From positions 1-48,367 of the forward strand of contig JAJEGO010000045.1 in NCBI GenBank assembly GCA_022819805.1: a stretch of 48,367 bases of DNA. Reading direction: 5' to 3'. This DNA comes from Candidatus Dadabacteria bacterium (GTDB taxonomy: Bacteria; Desulfobacterota_D; UBA1144; Nemesobacterales; Nemesobacteraceae). How positions within the stretch are numbered: the stretch's first letter is position 1; every line of letters starts with the position of its first letter. The position numbers and the translations under genes were made by a program. Positions 23,781 to 32,698 of the stretch are shown piece after piece. The notes under the pieces were generated by a model. That model had not been told where the DNA came from and ran no database searches. It saw only the letters and a program-made list of their open reading frames with translations.

Positions 23781-24227
23781 TTAAGCTGCCTCCGCGCACT
23801 TCACGCACTGGCCGAAAAGCTGTATGAAATGATCCTTCACGCGAAATCCCTGTTTTTCGACCGAAGAGTAATCAAAATTCTCCACTGGACACTCTGGAAA
23901 ATCGAAAACCCCCTTGCAGTCAACGCACACCATGTGGTGAACGTGCCTCCCTTGGCAAAACGTATAGCCGTAACCGCCGCCGGGGAAATGAAGGCGCTTC
24001 ACGATGCCCAGATCCTCAAACATCTCAAGCGTTCTGTAGATGGTGGCAAGCCCAGTGGCACCGAGCATATCCTTTACCTCTTGGTGTATTTCGCTGACTG
24101 AAAGCGATTTTCCGCTCGTGTGCAGAACATGAACAACTGCAAGGCGCTGCGCGGTGGACTTAAGTCCCTTTTCCCGCAGAACCTCCTTGGCATATGATTC
24201 TTGTGAAGACTCAAAATCTTTTGGCAT
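23781..24227 (-). CDS. Fur-family metal-responsive repressor
   Basis: A 148-residue Fur-superfamily regulator. The winged helix-turn-helix spans residues about 15-85 (LREKGLKSTAQRLAVVHVLHTSGKSLSVSEIHQEV... TGLATIYRTLEMFEDLGIVKRL). The dimer and metal domain has GRHVHHMVCVDCKGVFDFPEC (CxxC) and FGQCVKC (second CxxC), the structural zinc site. Whether it senses Fe, Zn, Mn or peroxide cannot be fixed: the box in front is Fur-like, while the extra Cys in FPEC and the neighbours (MerC, cysteine-poor L33 and L28) would suit Zur. It heads the directon and is probably autoregulated. Confidence 0.92.
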   Translation of the reverse strand: MPKDFESSQESYAKEVLREKGLKSTAQRLAVVHVLHTSGKSLSVSEIHQEVKDMLGATGLATIYRTLEMFEDLGIVKRLHFPGGGYGYTFCQGRHVHHMVCVDCKGVFDFPECPVENFDYSSVEKQGFRVKDHFIQLFGQCVKCAEAA

Positions 24228-24240
24228 GGCAATACCTAAA

Positions 24241-24255
24241 TGAGAATAATTTTCA
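24241..24255. promoter_or_regulatory. Fur-type operator box in the fur-merC leader
   Basis: TGAGAATAATTTTCA matches the 7-1-7 Fur motif TGATAATnATTATCA with one mismatch per half; the two halves are inverted repeats of each other apart from one base. It lies 13 bp before the fur-like ATG and just downstream of the predicted start of transcription, an ideal place for autorepression. Confidence 0.7.
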
Positions 24256-24264
24256 ATTGACCTT

Positions 24265-24292
24265 ATTCTAATCGGTTATCGCAAACCGTCAA
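24265..24292 (-). promoter_or_regulatory. sigma70-like promoter of fur-merC
   Basis: TTGACG (24287-24292) and TAGAAT (24265-24270) on the minus strand with a 16-bp spacer predict a start near 24258, so the Fur-type box covers about +3 to +17. Confidence 0.6.
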
Positions 24293-24348
24293 GAGAAAGA
24301 GTCAGCGTGATTTTCAGGCGTTGCGGGGCTGTTTTTGCAGGCATTGGT

Positions 24349-24358
24349 GTGTTATAGT
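24349..24358 (+). promoter_or_regulatory. Extended -10 promoter before binding lipoprotein 4
   Basis: TGT followed by TATAGT (24353-24358) is an extended -10 element; no good -35 is visible. It would give a leader of about 64 nt before the ATG at 24429. Confidence 0.35.
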
Positions 24359-24428
24359 GCTGACCATTCGGGTTTCCGTTTCCAGAAACACGATTTCAAA
24401 CCGATACGCAAGGAGGCAGCGATTATTC

Positions 24429-25730
24429 ATGAAAATCCTAACAGCGGTGTTTTTAACCATTTCTCTTGCACTTACAGCTCTTCTCCTGTCCCCGGGGTGC
24501 GGCGGCGGAAATGACGAGCAAGCCGACATCGGCTGTGAAGACGCCTTCTGCATAGGGACGCTTTTTCGAACAAGCGATTCTCCTTCCCCCCTAATAAAGG
24601 CCGCGGAATTCGCAAGGGACGACATTAATAAAGCGGGCGGAAACGTAAAGCTTATCGCCGGAGACGGCGCCACGCCTCTTGCCTCAGCCATGGAACTTCT
24701 GGAAATGGGCGTCAAGGCGATAATCGGACCCGGAACCTCGGCAGGCTCCGTTGAAATTTTTGACTTTCTGGTTGAAAACAGCTTGGTTGCGGTTTCACCT
24801 TCCGCCACCTCGGTCACCCTTACCGAAGACAACCAGGAACTTATCCGGGCGGGGAAAACCCCTTTTTTCTTCAGAACGACCGCCACAGATAATTTCCAGG
24901 CAAAAATCCTTGCACACCAAGCGCAAGGGGAGGTGCTAATAGTCCATCGGGACGACAACTATGGAGAAAAGCTCACGGAACTTATAAACGAAAACCTGCG
25001 TTCACAGAACCGAACCGAAGCGGAGGTCGTAAAGTATGAGCCATACAATTACGATGACACGGATGCGGATGAAAAAGCCCTGTCAGCAATTGCCGATGTC
25101 GAGGCGGTAAGTGGAATCGGCAACGTAGACTCCATAGTTGTGATCGCTTTTAGGGAGGGAGGAAGAATAATAAAAGGCATGCTGGACTCGCAAGTTGTTC
25201 CCTCTGAAGCTCAGTATTACGTCTCCGACGGACTTGCGATTGCGAATCTATATGAATACGTGGACGAAACTGATCCCGGAGTAGTTGCCGGTTTCAAGGC
25301 GGTAAGTCCAACCGGGTTGCCGAACCCCCCGGAAAGAAAACCCGAATTTGAAGCCCGCTTCGACAGGAATGAGTTTCCCTCTCTTCGATTCGCAACCCAC
25401 ATGTACGACGCGGTGGTTGTAGTGGCGCTTGCTTCCTTAAGCGCCGGAAGCACGGACCCTTCCGAATACGTTTCGGAGATAGCGAATGTCACAAGAAAAG
25501 GAAATCAGTGCATAAGTTACGCCGAATGCGCCGCAGCCCTTACTGATGAGACCTCTGCCAACGACGACATTGATTACGAAGGGCTCTCAGGACCAATCAA
25601 GTTTGATGAAAATGGAGACATAGAAGAAGGATTCTACTTAGTCTACACCTACGACTTGGAGGGCAAGCGCGACAAGCGGATTTTCAGCATTCCGGAGTTA
25701 GAAGACGTAACACCCGGCCGGATGCCTTAA
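24429..25730 (+). CDS. LivJ-type ABC substrate-binding lipoprotein (solitary, divergent)
   Basis: A 433-residue type-I periplasmic binding protein. The lipoprotein signal is MKILTAVFLTISLALTALLLSPGC; the start was moved from 24321 to ATG 24429, which has AAGGAGG 12 nt upstream. Mature blocks: IKAAEFARDDINKAGGNVKLI near 55, MGVKAIIGPGTSAGSVEIFDFLVENSLVAVSPSATSVTLTEDN at about 90-135, FFFRTTATDNFQAKI, and the C-terminal LSGPIKFDENGDIEEGFYLVYTYD. It is only distantly like the three tandem copies at 9.7-13.4 kb and has two extra Cys (CEDAFC near the mature N-terminus). No transporter genes are adjacent. Branched-chain amino acids or other small polar ligands are possible. Confidence 0.9.
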   Translation: MKILTAVFLTISLALTALLLSPGCGGGNDEQADIGCEDAFCIGTLFRTSDSPSPLIKAAEFARDDINKAGGNVKLIAGDGATPLASAMELLEMGVKAIIGPGTSAGSVEIFDFLVENSLVAVSPSATSVTLTEDNQELIRAGKTPFFFRTTATDNFQAKILAHQAQGEVLIVHRDDNYGEKLTELINENLRSQNRTEAEVVKYEPYNYDDTDADEKALSAIADVEAVSGIGNVDSIVVIAFREGGRIIKGMLDSQVVPSEAQYYVSDGLAIANLYEYVDETDPGVVAGFKAVSPTGLPNPPERKPEFEARFDRNEFPSLRFATHMYDAVVVVALASLSAGSTDPSEYVSEIANVTRKGNQCISYAECAAALTDETSANDDIDYEGLSGPIKFDENGDIEEGFYLVYTYDLEGKRDKRIFSIPELEDVTPGRMP

Positions 25731-25756
25731 AAACCGCTTGGCTGTCGAAGCGGTTT
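25731..25756. terminator. Rho-independent terminator between convergent genes
   Basis: A perfect 9-bp stem AAACCGCTT/AAGCGGTTT with an 8-nt loop lies between the converging binding protein and SDR genes. Read on the minus strand it continues as a run of five T, so it is a good intrinsic terminator for the SDR gene and may act both ways. Confidence 0.75.
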
Positions 25757-25767
25757 CGAATAACGGA

Positions 25768-26523
25768 TCATTTAGCTATAATGCCGCCGTCAATCGACAG
25801 CATCGAGCCCGTGTTGAACATGACCTTTTCATCGCAGAGGAACAGAACCGCTTCGGCTATCTCGTACGGATCGGCAAGCCGCCCCATGGGGTGAAGTGAT
25901 TCCATGAACTCCTGGGCCGCATCGGCGTCCTCGGCTCTCTCAAGGTAAGAATCGAACATCGGCGTCCAAACCCCGCCGGGACAGACAGCGTTTACTCTAA
26001 GCCCCTTGTCCGCGTACTCAAGGGCCATACTTCTTGTGAGCTGAACAAGAGCCCCTTTGGATGCCGAGTATGTCGAAAGTCCCGCAAACCCCTTTAACCC
26101 GAGAACAGAAGAATTGTTCACAATAAACCCCCTGCCCGCGGAAATCATGTGAGGAATGGCGTATTTGCACATCATGAACGCGCCCTTCACGTTTATATCG
26201 AACATCTGCTGGAATCTGTCGGTTTCGACTTCGTGAGAGGGACCGGAAAAAATGATGCCCGCGTTGTTAAAAAGGATATCAATCCTTCCGTGCTCGGAAA
26301 GTGCGGTCTCCACGGTGGCCGCGCAGTCACTCTGAACAGAGACATCGCAGACCTTGTACTCTATAGAAAGCCCCTCTTCCTTCCCGCATACCTCTTTTAG
26401 CTTCTCTTCCCTTCTGCCGGCAACAAGAACTCTGGCTCCGTTTCGGGCCAGCAAAAGCGCAGTTGCCTCCCCGATTCCGGTTCCCCCTCCTGTAATAATC
26501 GCAGACCGTCCTTTAAATCTCAT
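25768..26523 (-). CDS. SDR-family NAD(P)-dependent oxidoreductase
   Basis: A 251-residue classical short-chain dehydrogenase/reductase. The Rossmann motif is AIITGGGTGIGEATALLLA near residue 9 (TGxxxGxG), followed by ILFNNAGI near 85 (NNAG), the catalytic serine in VNNSSVLG near 137, the YSASK catalytic pair near 152, and NAVCPGGVWTPMF near 178. It ends in SMLSIDGGIIAK. GGAG lies 6 nt before the ATG. The substrate is unknown. It is on the same strand as and 41 bp after the sodium-pump beta gene, and could be part of that transcript. Confidence 0.93.
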   Translation of the reverse strand: MRFKGRSAIITGGGTGIGEATALLLARNGARVLVAGRREEKLKEVCGKEEGLSIEYKVCDVSVQSDCAATVETALSEHGRIDILFNNAGIIFSGPSHEVETDRFQQMFDINVKGAFMMCKYAIPHMISAGRGFIVNNSSVLGLKGFAGLSTYSASKGALVQLTRSMALEYADKGLRVNAVCPGGVWTPMFDSYLERAEDADAAQEFMESLHPMGRLADPYEIAEAVLFLCDEKVMFNTGSMLSIDGGIIAK

Positions 26524-26564
26524 AGAAAACTCCGCAAGAACATCCTTCGTAGCAGATCGGAAAC

Positions 26565-27863
26565 TTACTGGAAAACCGCAAGCAGCATTCCCGCCGCCAC
26601 CGCCGAACCCACGACCCCGGCCACATTCGGACCCATGGCGTGCATGAGAAGCACGTTCTGGGGATCTTCCTTGGCCCCCATATCCTGCGAGACGCGAGCG
26701 GCCATCGGAACCGCCGAAACTCCGGCTGAACCGATTAGAGGGTTGATCTTGGTTTCTGAGAAAACATTCATAAGCTTGGCCATCAGCACCCCGGAGGCCG
26801 TGCCTATGCAGAAAGCCACGATCCCCAGAAGAAGTATGCCGAGGGTCTCAAGGGAAAGAAATTCGGTGGCCAGAAGCTGTGACCCGACTCCGAGGCCGAG
26901 AAATATCGTAACGATGTTGATAAGCGCGTTTCTCGTCGTATCCGAGAGCCGGTCGACCACTCCGCACTCCCTCATCAGGTTGCCGAAAGCGAAAAAACCT
27001 ATTAGAGGCGCCGCAGACGGAAGAAAAAGAAGACAGAGAGTAAGAGCAATCAACGGAAACATTATTCTTTCTCTTTTCGCCACCGGACGAAGCTGGCTCA
27101 TCCTTATTTTTCTCTCTTCGGAGGAAGTAAGAGCTTTCATTATCGGGGGCTGGATTATCGGTACAAGGGCCATGTAGGAATACGCGGCTACCGAGACCGC
27201 GCCGAGCAACCTCGGGGAGAGCTGCGAAGAAATGTAAATAGAGGTTGGTCCATCCGCTGACCCTATTATTCCTATCGACGCTGCATCTTTTAGGGAAAAA
27301 TCGATTCCGGGAACGAACTGGGTAAGCACGAGCGCGCCGATCAATGTCGAGAAAATGCCGAACTGCGCCGCGCCTCCCAGAAGAACCGTCTTGGGATTGG
27401 CCAGAAGCGGGCCGAAATCGGTAAGCGCCCCCACTCCCATGAATATCAGAAGGGGGAAAATACCGGTATTTATACCGACGTCGTACACGTAGTAAAGTAC
27501 CCCGCCGGGGTCGTTTATCCCCGCAAGCGGAATGTTGGCCAATATGCACCCGAAAGCTATCGTAACCAGAAGAAGAGGTTCGAATTTCTTCGCAATCCCC
27601 AGGTAGAGAAGAAGGAATCCTACCAGGATCATCAGGAACATCCCGAACCCGTTAACCCAGGAAGACGCGTTGCCCGCAATAAACCCGTAGATGCCGGTAC
27701 TGGTAGCCACGTTTTTCAAAAGCTGGGAAAAAGATGCGAGCTCATCGGTTTGCTCCGCGGCAGCCGCCACGTCGCTTACCGTCTCCCCGAGACAGTCGGG
27801 TGCCCCGGCAAACATTCCCAGGGAAAACGCAAGAACCGCGAAAATGAGTACAAATTTTTTCAT
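26565..27863 (-). CDS. oadB: Sodium-translocating decarboxylase beta subunit
   Basis: A 432-residue integral membrane subunit of the biotin-dependent sodium pump (OadB/GcdB/MmdB family), which decarboxylates carboxybiotin and exports Na+. About ten hydrophobic segments are visible. Family blocks: [49 protein letters not shown] near 195-240 and [26 protein letters not shown] near 370, including the conserved Asp and Asn-Ser region for Na+ transport. The N-terminus ([24 protein letters not shown]...) is an extra signal-like segment of about 45 residues ahead of the core. It starts 4 bp after oadA. Confidence 0.95.
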   Translation of the reverse strand: MKKFVLIFAVLAFSLGMFAGAPDCLGETVSDVAAAAEQTDELASFSQLLKNVATSTGIYGFIAGNASSWVNGFGMFLMILVGFLLLYLGIAKKFEPLLLVTIAFGCILANIPLAGINDPGGVLYYVYDVGINTGIFPLLIFMGVGALTDFGPLLANPKTVLLGGAAQFGIFSTLIGALVLTQFVPGIDFSLKDAASIGIIGSADGPTSIYISSQLSPRLLGAVSVAAYSYMALVPIIQPPIMKALTSSEERKIRMSQLRPVAKRERIMFPLIALTLCLLFLPSAAPLIGFFAFGNLMRECGVVDRLSDTTRNALINIVTIFLGLGVGSQLLATEFLSLETLGILLLGIVAFCIGTASGVLMAKLMNVFSETKINPLIGSAGVSAVPMAARVSQDMGAKEDPQNVLLMHAMGPNVAGVVGSAVAAGMLLAVFQ

Positions 27864-27867
27864 GCGC

Positions 27868-29685
27868 TCAAGAGGGAAGAATGGTGAGGATAAGCTGACC
27901 CGTCTCTACTACCTGTCCCTGTTCAACCTCGATCGACACCACTTCCCCGTCGCACGGAGAGGCGACCGGAGTTTCCATCTTCATGGCTTCAAGCATAATC
28001 AGCGTCTGATTTTCCTTCACTTTGTCCCCCGTTCCGACCAGTACCTTGTATATGTTGCCGGGCACGCTCGCCGTAACGGCCACAACATCAGGAGAATCTT
28101 CATCCATCGCAGAGGATGGTTTCGGGGCTGGAGCTTCGGTTACCGAAGCGACTTCCGAAGTTCCTTCCTTTACAGTGACGTTATAGCTTTTCCCGTCAAC
28201 AGTAATTACGAAGTTCTCCCCAGTGCCGGACACTTTCGAAGCGACGCTTGTACCAAGACCGCGTCTTTCGGGAACTTTTTCTTCAGGAATGTCTTTTCTT
28301 ACGTTGACGCTGAAATTCCCCTTGAGAAAATCAAGGCCCTTGTTCCCGCCCTGAGTCTGAAGCGCCCCGACTATGAATATGTTTTCTTCTGTGGTCTCAA
28401 GACCTTCTTTTTCTAGAATCTCGGTCGCCTTGGGAATTCCGGGCTCAAGTATGTCAAGCGGATCACCTTCAAAGCGGGGCTTGCCCATCTGCTCTTCCGC
28501 TATGGCCACGACTTCGGGGTCGGGTTCGACCGGCGTACGTCCGAAGTAACCGAGAACCATGTTTCCGTAGCCGTCGGTAATTTTCTTCCAAGGCCCCTGA
28601 GTGACGTTCGCGTAGGCCTGCTGGAAATAGAACTGGGAAACCGGGGTAACCGATGTTCCGAATCCCCCCTTGGCAACGCATTCGCTCATCGCCTCGATCA
28701 CTTGGGGATAGAGATCAAGAGTGCCCGTGTCTCTCATCATCATGGTGTTCGCGGTAAGCGCTCCGCCGGGCATCGGAGAAAGAAGAACCTCCGAGGAGAC
28801 TCGAAGGGCTTCGGGCGGGAAATAGTAGCCCGACATGCATTCCTTGAACACGGCGTTAGCCTCGATAACCTTGTTCACGTCCACATCCAAGGTGTATTCC
28901 GTTCCCTTAAGGGCGTTCCACATTGATATCAGGTCGGGCTGCGACGTCCCCCCGGAAACCGGGGCTCTTGCGACGCAGATTCCGTCGCATCCGCCGTTTA
29001 TGCCGGCCATGTACTGGTTGACTCCCTGAGCAGCCGTCTCGTGGGTGTGCACCCAGAGAATAACGTTTTCTCCGACGAGCTTTCTCGCGGCTTTCAGGGT
29101 CTCGTAAATTTTCTTGGGGTTCGAGGTTCCCGAAGCGTCCTTGAAACATATGGAATCGTAAGGAAGTCCCGAATCGAGTATTTTCCTCAGCCTGTCTATA
29201 TAGAAATCCACGTCGTGGGCCCCTTCGCAGCCCGGGGGAAGCTCCATGAGCGTTACCACGGCTTGGTGATGCAGGCCCGCGTTTTTTATGCACTGACCCG
29301 AGTACTCGAGGTTTCTGACGTCGTTTAAGGCGTCGAAGTTTCTTATGTGCGTTATGCCGTGCTTCTTAAACATCCTGGCGTGGAGATCTATCATGTCCTT
29401 GGGCTGCTGGGACAGCGCAACCACGTTGATCCCCCTTGCAAGCGTCTGCAGGTTGGCGTCCGGCCCCGACGCCTCGCGGAAGCGGTCCATCATGTCAAAA
29501 GCAGACTCTCCGCAGTAAAGAAACAGGCTCTGGAACCTGGCTCCCCCTCCTGCCTCGAAGTGGGTTATTCCGGCTTCCCTAGCGGCTTCAACCGCAGGGA
29601 TAAAGTCTTCCGTAAGCACTCTCGCGCCGAAAACGGACTGAAATCCGTCGCGAAAAGATGTATCCTGAAACAATATTTTCTTCAT
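27868..29685 (-). CDS. oadA: Biotin-dependent carboxyltransferase, oxaloacetate decarboxylase alpha type
   Basis: A 605-residue subunit that moves the carboxyl group of oxaloacetate (or pyruvate-derived acid) onto biotin. Domains: the TIM-barrel carboxyltransferase (residues 1-270) with [10 protein letters not shown], the metal ligands WVHTHETA near 210 and ICFKDASG near 180; the conserved carboxylase domain (about 290-450); and a biotinyl domain ending in [15 protein letters not shown], the biotin lysine. The entry motif [17 protein letters not shown] differs from the usual DTTLRDAHQSLLATR of OadA/PycB. It sits between the gamma and beta genes, so a Na+ pump role is likely. Oxaloacetate is presumed and not proved. 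Confidence 0.93.
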   Translation of the reverse strand: MKKILFQDTSFRDGFQSVFGARVLTEDFIPAVEAAREAGITHFEAGGGARFQSLFLYCGESAFDMMDRFREASGPDANLQTLARGINVVALSQQPKDMIDLHARMFKKHGITHIRNFDALNDVRNLEYSGQCIKNAGLHHQAVVTLMELPPGCEGAHDVDFYIDRLRKILDSGLPYDSICFKDASGTSNPKKIYETLKAARKLVGENVILWVHTHETAAQGVNQYMAGINGGCDGICVARAPVSGGTSQPDLISMWNALKGTEYTLDVDVNKVIEANAVFKECMSGYYFPPEALRVSSEVLLSPMPGGALTANTMMMRDTGTLDLYPQVIEAMSECVAKGGFGTSVTPVSQFYFQQAYANVTQGPWKKITDGYGNMVLGYFGRTPVEPDPEVVAIAEEQMGKPRFEGDPLDILEPGIPKATEILEKEGLETTEENIFIVGALQTQGGNKGLDFLKGNFSVNVRKDIPEEKVPERRGLGTSVASKVSGTGENFVITVDGKSYNVTVKEGTSEVASVTEAPAPKPSSAMDEDSPDVVAVTASVPGNIYKVLVGTGDKVKENQTLIMLEAMKMETPVASPCDGEVVSIEVEQGQVVETGQLILTILPS

Positions 29686-29709
29686 GACAAAACCTTGGGG
29701 TTTTCAAGA

Positions 29710-29934
29710 TCAATTGTCGCCGGCATGTTTCGCCCTGTAGGCCGCAACTGCCGCTGCTATGACCGGAACAACGCCCCTCCGGGATCTTGGGGACGCCCCG
29801 GCATCTGAAGACACTTGAGCGTCGCTGTCTTTAAACAGCTTCGCAGACAGCATCACGCTCAGCATCAAGACAAGCAGGAAAACATATACTATGGACATAC
29901 CAATGACCATAAGTTTTACGCCTTCAAGGATCAT
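29710..29934 (-). CDS. oadG: Sodium pump decarboxylase gamma subunit
   Basis: A 74-residue OadG-type subunit: one membrane helix (LEGVKLMVIGMSIVYVFLLVLMLSVMLSAKL) followed by a short polar linker and a C-terminal stretch RRGVVPVIAAAVAAYRAKHAGDN. The sequence GMSIVYVFLLVLM and the terminal AAAVAAYRAKH are family features (the AAAVAA..R.H end in OadG/MmdD). It bridges the alpha and beta subunits. It is first in the gamma-alpha-beta operon. There is no evident Shine-Dalgarno. Confidence 0.9.
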   Translation of the reverse strand: MILEGVKLMVIGMSIVYVFLLVLMLSVMLSAKLFKDSDAQVSSDAGASPRSRRGVVPVIAAAVAAYRAKHAGDN

Positions 29935-29980
29935 AGTGGACGAAGAATCTCAAAAACCGTTTTGAATTTGATGGGTATCA

Positions 29981-30009
29981 ATTATTTACAACAACTTGTT
30001 TATTGTCAA
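29981..30009 (-). promoter_or_regulatory. Promoter of the oadGAB operon
   Basis: On the minus strand, TTGACA (30004-30009), a 17-bp spacer and AATAAT (29981-29986) predict a start near 29974, leaving about a 40-nt leader before oadG. It is back-to-back with the rpmH promoter. Confidence 0.55.
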
Positions 30010-30063
30010 TTTGAACCCGGGCTTCGCGCGGATACCATAGATTCCAAGCGGCCTGCTTTTCTC

Positions 30064-30092
30064 TTGACCTTCAAATCCTTACGTGTTATTCT
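30064..30092 (+). promoter_or_regulatory. sigma70-like promoter of rpmH-rnpA
   Basis: TTGACC (30064-30069), 17 bp and TATTCT (30087-30092) precede rpmH. The predicted start near 30099 lies only about 5 nt before the ATG at 30104. No Shine-Dalgarno is present there, so the rpmH mRNA may be almost leaderless. Confidence 0.55.
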
Positions 30093-30103
30093 GACCCCCC
30101 ACT

Positions 30104-30253
30104 ATGAAAAGGACTTATCAACCGCACGTAAAAAAGAGGCTGAGAACGCACGGCTTCCGCGCGAGACTCAGCACTAGGGGAGGCAGGAGCATACTGAGGA
30201 GAAGAACTGCAAAGGGAAGGCATGTTCTCACGGTTGGGAGATGGAAGAAATAG
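30104..30253 (+). CDS. rpmH: 50S ribosomal protein L34
   Basis: A 49-residue, very basic protein, too short for the ORF track. Reading from ATG 30104 gives [49 protein letters not shown], with the L34 signature MKRTYQP...[26 protein letters not shown]. The C-terminus is slightly longer than in E. coli. It overlaps the rnpA start by 13 nt. First gene of the rpmH-rnpA-yidD-yidC-jag cluster. Confidence 0.97.
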   Translation: MKRTYQPHVKKRLRTHGFRARLSTRGGRSILRRRTAKGRHVLTVGRWKK

Positions 30254-30600
30254 CGTTTGAGTCCGACAACTCGTTTCCCGCAAAATTCAAGATAAAGACA
30301 CCCCGCGACTTTCGCAACATACTCGCAAAAGGCACTAAAACCCACTCGAAAAACTTCATACTCTACACAAAACCCAATTCCTTGGGTTTCCCCCGTCTGG
30401 GAGTATCCGTAGGCAAAAAAGCATCGGCAAGTTCCGTCAGGAGAAACAGAATGAAAAGGGTGCTTAGGGAGGTTTTCAGGCAAAACAAGCCTTCTTTTTC
30501 CTCAAACGATATTGTGTTCGTGATAAAAAACGACGTTTCGGACAAAAAGTTCTCGGAGCTTTACTCGGAGATAAAAAAACTCGCAGGCCGCATCAAATGA
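30241..30600 (+). CDS. rnpA: Ribonuclease P protein component
   Basis: The basic protein subunit of RNase P, which matures tRNA 5' ends with the M1 RNA. 119 residues. The core [12 protein letters not shown]-type block is [32 protein letters not shown] (the RNR motif of the family), followed by [26 protein letters not shown]. The ATG lies inside the last codons of rpmH (13-nt overlap in another frame), so it is probably translated by coupling. Its stop overlaps yidD by 4 nt. Confidence 0.95.
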   Translation: MEEIAFESDNSFPAKFKIKTPRDFRNILAKGTKTHSKNFILYTKPNSLGFPRLGVSVGKKASASSVRRNRMKRVLREVFRQNKPSFSSNDIVFVIKNDVSDKKFSELYSEIKKLAGRIK

Positions 30601-30833
30601 AAGAAAATTTCGCAGTCAGGTTCTTTGTTTTTCTGGTAAGGATATACCAGAGAATTATCTCTCCTCTGCTTCCCCAGACCTGCAGGTTCCACCCAAGCTG
30701 CTCCGCATATTCAATTGAGGCCTTAAGAGAACACGGAGCCCTCAGGGGAACCTGGATGACCCTTAGGAGGATATCGCGATGCCATCCGCTAAGCGCGGGA
30801 GGATATGACCCCGTAAGGAAAAAAAAGCGGTAA
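30597..30833 (+). CDS. yidD: Membrane protein insertion efficiency factor YidD
   Basis: A 78-residue YidD/UPF0161 protein that helps YidC insertase. The signature is [60 protein letters not shown], with the three conserved cysteines (CRFHPSC, RC). An N-terminal amphipathic segment anchors it. It overlaps rnpA by 4 nt (ATGA) and precedes yidC by about 195 bp. Confidence 0.97.
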   Translation: MKENFAVRFFVFLVRIYQRIISPLLPQTCRFHPSCSAYSIEALREHGALRGTWMTLRRISRCHPLSAGGYDPVRKKKR

Positions 30834-31028
30834 GCGGGCAAACTCAGGAACAAAAAACGGTCTATTACTATTCAAACTTATCGTGTATCATTGCTCCCAT
30901 GAATTTTTACTCTTTAATTTCCTTCTACATGCTAAAACTACACACGGAAAACGGGAGCGGCTTTACAAGTGCCTCGCGGAAATCACGATAGCGCTCCACA
31001 TCCTCGATAAAGCCCGAAGAAACAGCAC

Positions 31029-32696
31029 ATGAACAGCGATCTCAAGAGAAACTACATTTTATTTCTGGTATTGTCGGTACTCGTAATCGTCGGTTACTCG
31101 GCGTTTTTCGCAGAAGCCCCGAAGGAAAAACAGACCGTAAAAACAGACCGACCCGCCTCGGCGCCCGCCACCGCGGGGAATCTTTCTGGAGAAACGGGTT
31201 CTATTCAGGAGCGCCCTACGGAATTTGAACCTGTAAAATCTTCCTATGCTTCCAAGATCATAAAAGTAAAATCCGATCTCTACACAGCCGAGATAGACAC
31301 CTTGGGTGGAAAAGTGGTCGGCTGGAATCTTGCGGAATACAAAAAGACGCTCGAGACAGATTCAGTCCCGGTGGGAGTGATAAATGAAGGGAAAAGGTCG
31401 TTTAACACCATACTGAGAGTCAAGAACGAAAAAATGCCGGAGCTGATTCCGTTTTCCTACAAGGGAAGCACTGATTTGGTCGTAGGTGCCGAGGGGCTTG
31501 ACGTTAACCTGTTCTGGAGAAAGCCCGGCGGGCTCACGGTGCGTAAAACCATCTCTTTTTATCCGGGCAAATACTTCATCAGGGAAAATCTCGAGATCCT
31601 TAACGGAACGAAGAGGCAGATAAACCAGAAAGTCTACGTCGGCTGGGAGAATACGGTATATGAAAGCGGTTCAAACAGCCTCTACGAATTTGTCTCTATG
31701 GTAGCGGGCGAGGTCAAGCGAACCAAGAAACCCTTGAAGGAAACCAAGACGTTTAACGGAGAGATAAACTGGTTCGGTTTTGGCGACAAATATTTTTTCA
31801 GCGGGTTTCTACCCGAAATAGGAGGAGATCAGGGACTGTACCTGCAGCCTCTTGACGAAAAAGGCCTTGCCGGGGCAAGTTTTTCCTACCCGGAGCAAAG
31901 AACGGCCGCGGGAAAAAGCTATAAGGTCGGATGGAAATCGTATTTCGGTCCGAAAAACGAGCCGGACCTCAAGGAGGCCGGTTACAACCTCGAGAAATCC
32001 ATTGACTACGGCTATGCGGGAGTACTTACCAAGATCGCCGTCGTAGCCCTTAAGTTCGTCAACAACTTTTTCAGTAACTACGGAATCTCCATAATAGTGC
32101 TTACGCTCTTTCTCAGGGTGATATTCTTCCCTCTTACCGTGAAAAGCATGAAATCAATGAAAGCCGTGCAGAACAAGATGAAGAAGCTGAAGCCTGAGAT
32201 CGACGCTCTGAAAGAAAAATACAAGGATGACAAGTCGACCCAGCAGGCAGAGATGATGAAGCTTTACACAAGCAACAACATAAACCCTCTCAGCAGCCTC
32301 GGGGGATGTCTGCCCCTGCTTATACAGCTTCCCGTTTTCATAGCTCTTTATTTTGCGCTTCTGTATTCAATAGATCTAAGACACAGCTCGTTTCTCTGGG
32401 TAAATGACCTTTCCCAGCCCGAACACCTGTTTGACGTGCTGGGAATTCCATTTCGGATATTGCCCATATTGATGGGTGTCTCGTGGTTTCTCTCGCAGAA
32501 ACTCACCCCCATGACTACTCCGGGAAGCGAAACGATGGAACTGCAGATGAAACTCATGCAGTTTATGCCTATAATTTTTACCGTAATGTTCTGGGGCCTG
32601 CCCTCCGGTCTGATACTTTACTGGACCGTGAGCAACGTTCTTTCCATCGGTCAGCAGCTTTACATCAATCGACAGGTTCCGGAAGAAGGAGGATAA
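31029..32696 (+). CDS. yidC: Membrane protein insertase YidC
   Basis: A 555-residue inner-membrane insertase. Gram-negative architecture: an N-terminal helix (NYILFLVLSVLVIVGYSAFFA), a large periplasmic domain (about residues 60-330), then the core with helices at about 340-540: ISIIVLTLFLRVIFFPLTVKSMKSMKAVQNKMKKLKPEIDALKEKY with the functional Arg, then LGGCLPLLIQLPVFIALYFAL and LMQFMPIIFTVMFWGLPSGLILYWTVSNVLSIGQQ. The start ATG has only a weak ribosome site (GAAGAAAC). It is followed 2 bp later by jag. Confidence 0.97.
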   Translation: MNSDLKRNYILFLVLSVLVIVGYSAFFAEAPKEKQTVKTDRPASAPATAGNLSGETGSIQERPTEFEPVKSSYASKIIKVKSDLYTAEIDTLGGKVVGWNLAEYKKTLETDSVPVGVINEGKRSFNTILRVKNEKMPELIPFSYKGSTDLVVGAEGLDVNLFWRKPGGLTVRKTISFYPGKYFIRENLEILNGTKRQINQKVYVGWENTVYESGSNSLYEFVSMVAGEVKRTKKPLKETKTFNGEINWFGFGDKYFFSGFLPEIGGDQGLYLQPLDEKGLAGASFSYPEQRTAAGKSYKVGWKSYFGPKNEPDLKEAGYNLEKSIDYGYAGVLTKIAVVALKFVNNFFSNYGISIIVLTLFLRVIFFPLTVKSMKSMKAVQNKMKKLKPEIDALKEKYKDDKSTQQAEMMKLYTSNNINPLSSLGGCLPLLIQLPVFIALYFALLYSIDLRHSSFLWVNDLSQPEHLFDVLGIPFRILPILMGVSWFLSQKLTPMTTPGSETMELQMKLMQFMPIIFTVMFWGLPSGLILYWTVSNVLSIGQQLYINRQVPEEGG

Positions 32697-32698
32697 CG

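Noticed and set aside
24241-24255. The regulator box read as a Zur or PerR box
   Set aside because: The 15-mer fits the Fur 7-1-7 pattern better than TGTTATAATATAACA or TTATAATnATTATAA. The regulator's metal is left open.
29981-29989. TTATTTACA near rpmH as a DnaA box
   Set aside because: A single near-match to TTATNCACA with no cluster, and no dnaA beside it. It overlaps the predicted oad promoter and is better explained by AT-richness.
30899-30991. 30-codon ORF between yidD and yidC (MNFYSLISFYMLKLHTENG...)
   Set aside because: No Shine-Dalgarno, no family and too short to support. The 195-bp gap may be only a leader region for yidC.
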